A DNA stretch of 28,888 nucleotides. It comes from Acidobacteriota bacterium. Its GTDB lineage: Bacteria; Acidobacteriota; Terriglobia; Acidiferrales; 2-02-FULL-67-57. The stretch lies in contig JACPRL010000092.1 of NCBI GenBank assembly GCA_016189965.1, positions 1 through 28,888 of the forward strand. The letters are read 5' to 3'. The position numbers and the translations under genes were made by a program. Under the pieces are notes generated by a model. It did no database searches and had not been told where the DNA came from. It saw nothing but the letters and a program-made list of their open reading frames with translations. Of this stretch, positions 23,353-28,888 are shown piece by piece (positions within the stretch are counted from its first letter, which is position 1; every line of letters starts with the position of its first letter).

Positions 23353-24264
23353 CTACGATTGGCGGTTCGGGCCTTTGGCTGGCCCGAACTCATGCACCGC
23401 CACAACCGTGGCTTCCGGCTCGAACTGGATGGTGGTGTGGGAAATGTTGAAGTCGTGCGCCAGCAGGGCGTTGAGCTGCTCGAGAATCTTTTCGCTCTCG
23501 CGCGTCGACATCTCGCTCACCCGCACGTGGCAGGAGAGCGCGTGCAGGTGCGCCGCCAGCGACCAGATGTGGATGTCGTGCACCTCGAGCACGCCCGGCA
23601 CCTTCAGCATCGCCCGCGCCACCGTCTCGACATCGAGGCCGCGCGGGGTGCCCTCGAGCAGGATGTTGGTGGTTTCCCGGATGATGCCGGCGGAGCTCCA
23701 CAAGATGGCGGCGCCGATGGCGAAGCTCAGCACGGCATCCAAGCCGTACCAGCCCGTCCGGGCCATCACCAGTGCCCCGGCGAGGATGGCGGCGTTCGAG
23801 GCGGCGTCGCCGGCGTTGTGGATGAGAACCGCGCGCAGGTTCAGGTCGCGCCGGCCGCGCCACATCGCCCAGGCGATGCCGCCGTTCACCCCGATGCCCA
23901 GCAGCGACACCCACACCAGAACGCTCGTCCGCACCGCCACTGGCGCCTGCAGGCGCTCGTAGGCTTCGTAGAAGATGTAGAGCGCCACCGCCACCAGCAC
24001 CAGTGCGTTCACGAACGCCGCCAGCACCCCGCTGCGTTGGTAGCCGTAGGTGCGCCGGGGATCGGCCGGGCGGCGCTGCGCGTAGAGGGCAAAGAGCGAG
24101 AGCGACATTGAAGGCAGGTCGGTGAGGTTGTGCACCGCGTCGGTGATGAGGGCCAGCGAGCGGGCCAGGGTGCCGGCGATGAATTCCACCACTACGAAGG
24201 CTAGGTTGACTCCGAACGCCCAGCCCAGCGAACGGCTCATCCCCGGCGGCTCGTGCACGTGCAT
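23353..24264 (-). CDS. Cation diffusion facilitator (CDF) heavy-metal efflux transporter
   Basis: 303 residues from the ATG at 24264 (MHVHEPPG...), preferred because the longer frame reads through the dispersed repeats upstream. Six membrane segments are visible between ~12 and 200. Metal-site residues in TM2 and TM5 fit the zinc-type pattern HxxxD: His45/Asp49 in AVHNLTD and His149/Asp153 in IHNAGD. The cytoplasmic C-terminal domain (~205-303) contains HDIHIWSLAAHLHALSCHV, a ferredoxin-like metal-sensing fold. It is a proton-coupled Zn/Co/Cd exporter of the inner membrane. A His-bearing N-terminus (MHVHEP) may add metal affinity. Probable promoter at 24274-24303; transcript likely leaderless. 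Exact metal is not certain. Confidence 0.92.
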   Translation of the reverse strand: MHVHEPPGMSRSLGWAFGVNLAFVVVEFIAGTLARSLALITDAVHNLTDLPSMSLSLFALYAQRRPADPRRTYGYQRSGVLAAFVNALVLVAVALYIFYEAYERLQAPVAVRTSVLVWVSLLGIGVNGGIAWAMWRGRRDLNLRAVLIHNAGDAASNAAILAGALVMARTGWYGLDAVLSFAIGAAILWSSAGIIRETTNILLEGTPRGLDVETVARAMLKVPGVLEVHDIHIWSLAAHLHALSCHVRVSEMSTRESEKILEQLNALLAHDFNISHTTIQFEPEATVVAVHEFGPAKGPNRQS

Positions 24265-24273
24265 GGTGGGAAA

Positions 24274-24303
24274 AGTGTAGCGGACGCTACGCCCACAAGG
24301 CAA
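24274..24303 (-). promoter_or_regulatory. Promoter of the CDF transporter gene, leaderless type
   Basis: Minus strand TTGCCT (24298-24303), 18 bases, TACACT (24274-24279), then 9 bases to the ATG. No ribosome site lies between. Confidence 0.5.
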
Positions 24304-24340
24304 ACCGGCCGGAAGCCGTTGCCTCAGCTTCGCCGCGCGC

Positions 24341-24453
24341 CTCAGGGCTTCAGCCCTAACAGGAAAAAGCGGGAAGACTTCAGGGCTAGGCGGAACCCTC
24401 AAGGCTCTTGGTGGGACAGGCATTCCTGCCTGTCATGCCCGCGCAGCGGGCAT
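24341..24453. repeat. Repeat-rich gap between the glutaredoxin and CDF genes
   Basis: Three perfect hairpins lie in the 217-bp gap: AGGGC-TTCA-GCCCT (24344-24357; loop TGAA on the minus strand, same family as 15879 and 27851), GACAGGC-ATTCCT-GCCTGTC (24415-24434) and, directly abutting, ATGCCCGC-GCA-GCGGGCAT (24435-24453). None has a U-run on the side of transcription. Besides these repeats and the CDF promoter I see no gene here. Confidence 0.7.
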
Positions 24454-24481
24454 TCGGTCTGCGGGGCTACCTATGATCCTC

Positions 24482-24724
24482 TCAGGAATCAAGTCCGAGT
24501 TCGCGGGCGAGCAAGTCCGGGTCGAAGGGGCTGACGGCGAACCAGCGGCCGTCGACTTCGAAGGTAGGGACTTTCCGCTTGCCGTCGTTTTTCTCGACGA
24601 TCAGCTCGGCCGCGTCCGGGTTTTCTTCAATATTGACGCCTTGGTACGGGACGCCGCGCTCATCCAGGAATCGCTTCGCGGCCCGGCAATCGGCGCACCA
24701 GGGGGCAAAGTACATTCGAATCAC
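24482..24724 (-). CDS. Glutaredoxin-like small redox protein
   Basis: 80 residues. The thioredoxin fold has the redox site FAPWCADC (Cys10, Cys13), a KRKVPTFEVDG strand with the cis-Pro, and the early VPYQGVNIEENPDA segment typical of glutaredoxins and mycoredoxins. It should reduce disulfides or mixed disulfides in the cytoplasm; no signal peptide. The GTG start at 24724 is preceded by GAGGG; an ATG three codons later is also possible. It follows atpC by 19 bp on the same strand and may be the last gene of the ATP synthase transcript. The partner reductase and target are unknown. Confidence 0.8.
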   Translation of the reverse strand: MIRMYFAPWCADCRAAKRFLDERGVPYQGVNIEENPDAAELIVEKNDGKRKVPTFEVDGRWFAVSPFDPDLLARELGLDS

Positions 24725-24743
24725 AACACATTACCCTCGCTGC

Positions 24744-25211
24744 CTAGGGTACGTGGGTCGGCTCTTCCGGCAGGCGGCCGGGGGCGAGGGCACCAGGGCC
24801 GCCGGCCTTGGCGGCGACCTGCAGACGAATCAATGCCCGTTGGAGCGCCACCTGCGCCCGCGCCAGGTCAACCTCCGGGTCGCCGATTCGTTTCAATCGT
24901 TCTTCGGCGCGCTGGCGGGCCGCCTGAGCGCGCTCGACGTCAATCTCTTCGCCGCGCTCGCCCGTTTCCGCCAGCACGATGACGCGGTGGGGGAGGACTT
25001 CGACGAAGCCCCAGAAAACTGTGAGGTAGCTCCAGTGGTTTCCTTTGCGGTAGCTGAGTTCTCCCATCTGGAGTTCGCTCAGTAGCGGCGCGTGGCCCGG
25101 CAGGATGCCCATGTAGCCATCGCGCCCCGGCACCTGTAGTTCGTGCACCTCCTCCCGCACCAGCAGGCGCTCCGGCGTGACGATTTGCAGCTCCAGGGCG
25201 GTTGGCAGCAT
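24744..25211 (-). CDS. atpC: F1F0 ATP synthase epsilon subunit
   Basis: 155 residues. The N-terminal beta-sandwich begins LELQIVTPERLLV and includes VPGRDGYMGILPGHAPLLSEL, diagnostic for epsilon. The C-terminal two-helix domain is present (ERAQAARQRAEERLKRI, then DLARAQVALQRALIRLQVAAK), followed by a ~20-residue Gly/Pro-rich tail longer than usual. It couples the rotor to F1 and can inhibit ATP hydrolysis. It is 11 bp after atpD, with AGGAGCG as ribosome site. Standard last F1 gene of atpAGDC order. Confidence 0.94.
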   Translation of the reverse strand: MLPTALELQIVTPERLLVREEVHELQVPGRDGYMGILPGHAPLLSELQMGELSYRKGNHWSYLTVFWGFVEVLPHRVIVLAETGERGEEIDVERAQAARQRAEERLKRIGDPEVDLARAQVALQRALIRLQVAAKAGGPGALAPGRLPEEPTHVP

Positions 25212-25222
25212 GGGTTGCGCTC

Positions 25223-26680
25223 CTACACGGCCGCGCGCATCTGCTCGGCTCGCTCCAGTACCTCTTCAATCGTTCCCGCCATGTAGAAGGCCTGCTCGGG
25301 GATATCGTCGAACTCACCCTCCACGAGGCGCTTGAACCCTTGGATGGTGTCTTCGACCTTGACGTAGCGGCCCTCGATGCCGGTGAACTGCTCGGCCACG
25401 AAGAAGGGCTGGGAGAGGAACTTCTGGATTTTGCGCGCCCGCGCCACCGTCAGCTTGTCTTCCTCGCTGAGCTCCTCGATGCCCAGGATAGCGATGATGT
25501 CCTGCAGATCCTTGTAGCGCTGGAGGATGGACTTGACCGAGCGGGCGACCTGGTAGTGCTCTTCGCCCACCACGCGCGGGTCGAGGATGCGCGAGTAGGA
25601 GGCCAGTGGGTCCACGGCCGGATAGAGCCCCAGCTCGGCCACCTGGCGCGAGAGCACCAGCGTCGCGTCGAGATGCGAGAAGGTCGTCGCCGGCGCCGGG
25701 TCGGTCAGGTCGTCGGCCGGCACGTAGATGGCCTGCACGGAGGTGATGGAGCCTTTCTTGGTCGAGGTGATGCGCTCCTCGAGTTCGCCCAGCTCGGTGG
25801 AAAGGTTCGGCTGGTAGCCCACCGCCGACGGCATCCGCCCCAGCAGCGCCGACACCTCCGAGCCGGCCTGCACGAAGCGGAAGATGTTGTCAATGAACAG
25901 CAGCACGTCCATCCCCTTTTCGTCGCGGAAGTATTCTGCCACCGTGAGGCCCGTCAGGCCCACGCGCAGGCGCGCGCCGGGCGGCTCGGTCATCTGGCCG
26001 TAGACCAGCGCGGCGCGGGACTTTTCCGTGTCGCCGGGCGTGATGACGCCCGACTCCTTCATCTCCAGCCAGAGGTCGTTTCCCTCGCGCGTCCGCTCGC
26101 CTACGCCGGCGAAGACCGAGACGCCGCCGTGCTTCAGCGCCACGTTGTGAATCAGCTCCATGATGACCACGGTCTTGCCCACGCCGGCGCCGCCGAACAT
26201 GCCGACTTTGCCGCCGCGCAGAAACGGTTGCAGGAGGTCAATCACCTTCACGCCGGTTTCGAACATCTCCTGCGTGGTCGACTGCTCTTCAAGCGGCGGT
26301 GCCGGCCGGTGAATCGCGTAGCGGACCTCGGAGGTGATGGGGCCCAGGTTGTCCACCGGCTCCCCAATCACGTTGATTACCCGCCCCAGCGTTGCTGCGC
26401 CTACCGGGACGGTGATGGGGCCGCCGGTGTCGTAGGCCTTCATCCCGCGCACGATGCCGTCGGTCGGCTTCATGGCCACGCAGCGCACCCGGCCTTCGCC
26501 CAGGTGCTGCTGGGCTTCGGCCACAATGTCAATCTCGACGGGGACGTCGAAGCCCTCGCTGGTGATGCGGAGGGCGTTGAAGATGGCCGGCAGCTTCTCC
26601 TCCTCAAACTGCACGTCCACCACCGGCCCGATCACCTGAATGACCTTGCCCGCTGCCTTGTACTCCCCAGGTTTCATCAT
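25223..26680 (-). CDS. atpD: F1F0 ATP synthase beta subunit (catalytic)
   Basis: 485 residues. P-loop GGAGVGKT (163-170), catalytic Glu195 in GERTREGND, Walker B LLFIDN (260-265), and the nucleotide-site Tyr region SALLGRMPSAVGYQP are all intact. The lever motif, usually DELSEED, reads EELSEED (402-408), a conservative change. The N-terminal barrel contains GKVIQVIGPVVDVQF. It performs ATP synthesis in the alpha3beta3 head on the cytoplasmic side. Two ATG codons abut (26680, 26677). AGGAGG overlaps the atpG stop and lies two or five bases away, so the second ATG may be the true start. It is 6 bp after atpG. Confidence 0.98.
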   Translation of the reverse strand: MMKPGEYKAAGKVIQVIGPVVDVQFEEEKLPAIFNALRITSEGFDVPVEIDIVAEAQQHLGEGRVRCVAMKPTDGIVRGMKAYDTGGPITVPVGAATLGRVINVIGEPVDNLGPITSEVRYAIHRPAPPLEEQSTTQEMFETGVKVIDLLQPFLRGGKVGMFGGAGVGKTVVIMELIHNVALKHGGVSVFAGVGERTREGNDLWLEMKESGVITPGDTEKSRAALVYGQMTEPPGARLRVGLTGLTVAEYFRDEKGMDVLLFIDNIFRFVQAGSEVSALLGRMPSAVGYQPNLSTELGELEERITSTKKGSITSVQAIYVPADDLTDPAPATTFSHLDATLVLSRQVAELGLYPAVDPLASYSRILDPRVVGEEHYQVARSVKSILQRYKDLQDIIAILGIEELSEEDKLTVARARKIQKFLSQPFFVAEQFTGIEGRYVKVEDTIQGFKRLVEGEFDDIPEQAFYMAGTIEEVLERAEQMRAAV

Positions 26681-26686
26681 TTCCTC

Positions 26687-27628
26687 CTACAGGGCGGCGG
26701 CGCCGCTGACAATCTCAATCAGCTCGCGGGTGATCTGCGCCTGCCGCGCTTTGTTCATCTCCAGCGTCAGCCGCTCGATCATCTCCTCGGCGTTGCCCGT
26801 CGCCGCGTCCATCGCCGTCATGCGCGCCGCTTGTTCCGCCGCCGCCGACTCCAGCAGTGCCCGGTAGACCTGCACCTCGACGTGGCGTGGCAGCAAGCGG
26901 TCGAAGAGCTCTGCGGGCGGTTGCTCGTAAATGTAGTCCACTTCGCCCGTTGGTGCCTCGCCAACCGGTGCCGCGGGCTGGGTCGGCGGCCGTTCATAGG
27001 CCTCCTTGCCGGGCACGGCCGCGCCGCCTTCGACGCGCGTGGGCAGGATGCCCTCGATGGGCAAGAGTTTTTCTGTGATCAGGCGCTGGGCGAGGATGCT
27101 CTTGAACTCGTTGTAGATCAGGTAGACGGCGTCTGTCTCCTGGCGGGTGTAGAGGTCAATCACCTGGGAGGCGATTTCTTTGGCTTGGCGGTATTCGACG
27201 GCGCGCACGAAAAGGTTGATGTGCTCGGCGGCGAGCGCCTGCCGTCGGCGGCGGAAAAAGTCCCGACCCTTCTTGCCGATAGTGATGAGTTGCGGTTCGA
27301 AGCCGTTGCGGCGCGCCTCCAGGAAGCGCTCGGCCAGGCGGATGACGTTGGTGTTGAAGGGCCCGCAGAGTCCTTTGTCGCCACTCAGCAGCAGGAGCAA
27401 CACTTTTTCTTCCGGGCGCACTGCCAGCAGGGGATGGCGGCGGACTTCGGCCCGCCGGGCGAGCGAGCGCAGCACCTCGAGCATCTGGCCGGCGTAGGGG
27501 CGCGCGCTGAACACGCGCTCCTGCGCCCGGCGCAGCTTGGCCGCCGAGACCAGTTTCATCGCGCGGGTGATCTTCTGCGTGTTCTTCACCGAGCGAATCC
27601 GCCGACGGAAGTCTATGAGCGTTGGCAT
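26687..27628 (-). CDS. atpG: F1F0 ATP synthase gamma subunit
   Basis: 313 residues against ~287 in common bacteria. The conserved N-terminal helix (RRRIRSVKNTQKITRAMKLV) and C-terminal helix (NKARQAQITRELIEIVSGA) forming the rotor shaft are intact, as is LLLSGDKGLCGPFN. The extra length is mostly a Pro/Gly-rich insert at ~195-225 (between LLPIEGILPT and DYIYEQPP), which in E. coli is a shorter acidic stretch. It transmits rotation between F0 and the beta subunits. No ribosome site precedes the ATG (preceding bases TGATCCCCA), unlike other genes of the operon, and a 319-bp repeat-filled gap separates it from atpA. A second copy of its start sequence lies at 27931. Confidence 0.95.
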   Translation of the reverse strand: MPTLIDFRRRIRSVKNTQKITRAMKLVSAAKLRRAQERVFSARPYAGQMLEVLRSLARRAEVRRHPLLAVRPEEKVLLLLLSGDKGLCGPFNTNVIRLAERFLEARRNGFEPQLITIGKKGRDFFRRRRQALAAEHINLFVRAVEYRQAKEIASQVIDLYTRQETDAVYLIYNEFKSILAQRLITEKLLPIEGILPTRVEGGAAVPGKEAYERPPTQPAAPVGEAPTGEVDYIYEQPPAELFDRLLPRHVEVQVYRALLESAAAEQAARMTAMDAATGNAEEMIERLTLEMNKARQAQITRELIEIVSGAAAL

Positions 27629-27647
27629 TGGGGATCAGTCGTAGCTA

Positions 27648-27673
27648 GTAACTCGTAACTCGTGACTCGTGAG
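27648..27673. repeat. Heptad tandem repeat before atpG
   Basis: About 3.7 copies of a 7-base unit: GTAACTC, GTAACTC, GTGACTC, GTGAG. It lies 20 bases upstream of the atpG ATG, where a ribosome site would be expected. Confidence 0.8.
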
Positions 27674-27703
27674 AAGCACCAACGACCTGCGACCTTCGCT
27701 TCC

Positions 27704-27931
27704 TCATTTCGCCGAGCCCGGCGGCACCCGCCGCCGGGAGCCTCGTATTCCCCCGGGCGGCGGGGACACCCGAAGAGGGTTTCTCCCTCGGCTCCGCTCG
27801 GGACAAGCCCGCACCCCTTCCGAGGTGGTGCTGCGCGCGGCTTCTTTTTTCGGGGCTGAAGCCCCGCACTTCCAGCTCCGCCCTTCGGGGTGCGCTGGGA
27901 CTCCGCGATGAGAATGAATGAGGGTTGGCAT
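27704..27931 (-). pseudogene. Displaced, non-functional atpG start (75-codon dead-end frame)
   Basis: The ATG at 27931 is 16 bases after the atpA stop, with a good ribosome site (GGTGG, 5-base spacing). It encodes MPTLIHSHRG, against MPTLIDFRRR of atpG. The 14 bases ending at the ATG complement (27918-27931) differ from those at the real atpG start (27615-27628) at one position. The frame then enters the dispersed repeat and stops at 27704. The two starts are 303 bases apart and in the same frame. It looks like the old atpG start left behind by an insertion with duplication; this is inference. Confidence 0.55.
27757..27871 (+). repeat. Dispersed repeat copy B with TGAA-loop hairpin, inside the atp operon
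   Basis: It has the same block order as 15811-15902: CGGGGACACCC, AGAGGGTTTC, CCGCACCCCTTCC, a T-run and the hairpin CGGGGC-TGAA-GCCCCG (27851-27866). It contains an extra ~24 bases (around CTCGGCTCCGCTCGGGACAAG, 27787-27808). The rest of the 319-bp atpA-atpG gap holds the displaced start and the heptad repeat; no other gene is seen. Confidence 0.8.
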
Positions 27932-27947
27932 GTTTCCACCGGCCTCG

Positions 27948-28888
27948 CTAGGAGGCGGCGCGGGCGGCGGCGCGCTCGGTGGCGAACTTTTCTTTGAACT
28001 CTTGCAGGGCTTTTTGCATTTCGGCCCGCAACTCGTCGTCGAGCGCCTTCTTTTCGCGAATCTTGGCCAGCAGCCCGGCGTGGCTGGTGTCGAGAAAACT
28101 GTAAAGGTCGCGTTCGAAGCGCCGGCACTCGCTGACCGGCAGGTCGTCCACGTAGCCGCCGGTGCCGGCGAAGATCAGGGCAATCTGCTTCTCTACCGGC
28201 AGGGGTTGGAACTGGTCCTGCTTCAGCAGCTCGGTCAGGCGCTCGCCGCGGGAAAGCTGGGCCTGGGTGGCTTTGTCGAGCTCGGAGCCGAATTGGGCGA
28301 AGGCGGCCAGCTCGCGGTACTGCGCCAGGTCGAGCCGCAACCGGCCGGCAATCTGCTTCATGGCTTTGATCTGGGCGTTGCCGCCCACGCGGCTGACGGA
28401 GAGGCCGACGTTGATGGCGGGGCGAATGCCGCCGTGGAAGAGGTCCGTCTCGAGATAGATCTGCCCGTCGGTGATGGAGATGACGTTGGTGGGGATGTAG
28501 GCGGAGATGTCGCCCGCCTGCGTCTCGATGACCGGCAGCGCGGTCAGCGAGCCGCCGCCGAACTTCTCGCTCAGCTTGGCGGCGCGCTCGAGCAGGCGGG
28601 AGTGGAGGTAGAAGACGTCGCCGGGGAAGGCCTCGCGCCCGGGGGGACGGCGGAGGAGGAGGGAGATTTCGCGGGAGGCGGCGGCGTGCTTGGAGAGGTC
28701 GTCGTAGAAGCAGACGGCGTGCTGACCGCGGTCGCGGAAGTACTCGCCCATAGCGCAGCCGGCGTAGGGGGCGATGTACTGCATGGGGGCGGGCTCGGAG
28801 GCCGAGGCGGTGACGACGATGGAGTAGTCGAGGGCGCCATTGTCTTCCTTGCCTTTCACCACCTGGGCGACCGTCGAGCGCTTCTGGC
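27948..28888 (-). CDS. atpA: F1F0 ATP synthase alpha subunit, C-terminal part
   Basis: 312 complete codons up to the window edge, reading QKRSTVAQVV at the cut, so the start and the P-loop (normally ~30 residues earlier) lie outside. The part seen includes APYAGCAMGEYFRDRG, FYDDLSK, SLLLRRPPGREAFPGDVFYL and SVISI-type strands. The arginine-finger region NVGLSVSRVGGNAQ completes the catalytic site of beta. The C-terminal helical domain ends FATERAAARAAS. It is the non-catalytic nucleotide-binding partner of beta. In most genomes atpG follows closely; here the gap is 319 bp. A GTG at 28862 is an internal Val codon, not a start. Confidence 0.97.
   Translation of the reverse strand, partial: QKRSTVAQVVKGKEDNGALDYSIVVTASASEPAPMQYIAPYAGCAMGEYFRDRGQHAVCFYDDLSKHAAASREISLLLRRPPGREAFPGDVFYLHSRLLERAAKLSEKFGGGSLTALPVIETQAGDISAYIPTNVISITDGQIYLETDLFHGGIRPAINVGLSVSRVGGNAQIKAMKQIAGRLRLDLAQYRELAAFAQFGSELDKATQAQLSRGERLTELLKQDQFQPLPVEKQIALIFAGTGGYVDDLPVSECRRFERDLYSFLDTSHAGLLAKIREKKALDDELRAEMQKALQEFKEKFATERAAARAAS

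Noticed and set aside
24265..24423. N-terminal extension of the CDF protein
   Set aside because: It reads through a dispersed repeat and the promoter and adds no family-like sequence.
25202..27658. 818-codon open frame on the plus strand opposite atpD and atpG
   Set aside because: It covers two certain ATP synthase genes, is rich in His/Arg/Leu without domain pattern, and is explained by GC-rich third positions.
27648..27673. CRISPR-like array
   Set aside because: Units are 7 bases, contiguous and without spacers.

Overview
The window is a GC-rich, gene-dense piece of a Gram-negative chromosome. Outer-membrane genes (an LptD-type LPS assembly protein, a TonB-dependent receptor, a small beta-barrel), two AdoCbl-type riboswitches and several families of short dispersed intergenic repeats fit best with an Acidobacteriota genome. 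A distinctive C-terminal module on two exported proteins points the same way. The phylum call is an inference from gene style, not from a marker phylogeny. No tRNA, rRNA, CRISPR array, transposase or prophage gene was seen.

Layout. (1) 1-5781, plus strand: a surface/secreted block with the 3' part of a large cadherin/Ig-repeat protein, a small outer-membrane beta-barrel and a 960-residue subtilisin-family protein whose usual catalytic His is a Glu. The first and third share the same C-terminal module, an Ig-like domain interrupted by a hydrophobic hairpin. (2) 5936-13998, minus strand: cobalamin uptake (btuF-btuC-btuD, then a btuB-type receptor) and lptD. One riboswitch precedes btuF and a second precedes the receptor; each is followed by a hairpin that can mask the start region. 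(3) 14012-15788, plus: a FecR-domain exported protein, divergent from the btu operon with facing sigma70-type promoters. (4) 15939-20260, minus: a PP2C phosphatase with an FHA protein, then a thiolase, a crotonase and an RsbW-like kinase. (5) 20306-24264: a P1-family peptidase, a TlpA/DipZ-like thioredoxin, seryl-tRNA synthetase and a cation-diffusion-facilitator transporter, in alternating orientation. (6) 24482-28888, minus: the end of the F1 ATP synthase operon, atpA (partial)-atpG-atpD-atpC, followed by a glutaredoxin-like gene.

How the genes work together. The receptor would bring corrinoid across the outer membrane and BtuF/C/D across the inner membrane, each transcript section gated by its own B12 sensor. 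PP2C plus FHA is the dephosphorylation/readout half of a Ser/Thr phosphosignalling system whose kinase is outside the window. Thiolase plus crotonase suggests acyl-CoA breakdown. atpAGDC encodes most of the F1 catalytic head.

The most unusual points are: a 319-bp repeat-filled gap inside the ATP synthase operon that begins with what looks like a second, displaced atpG start; a dispersed hairpin family with a constant TGAA loop and covarying stems; the split Ig/transmembrane C-terminal module; the Asp-Glu-Ser subtilase; and the paired riboswitches with a structured leader.
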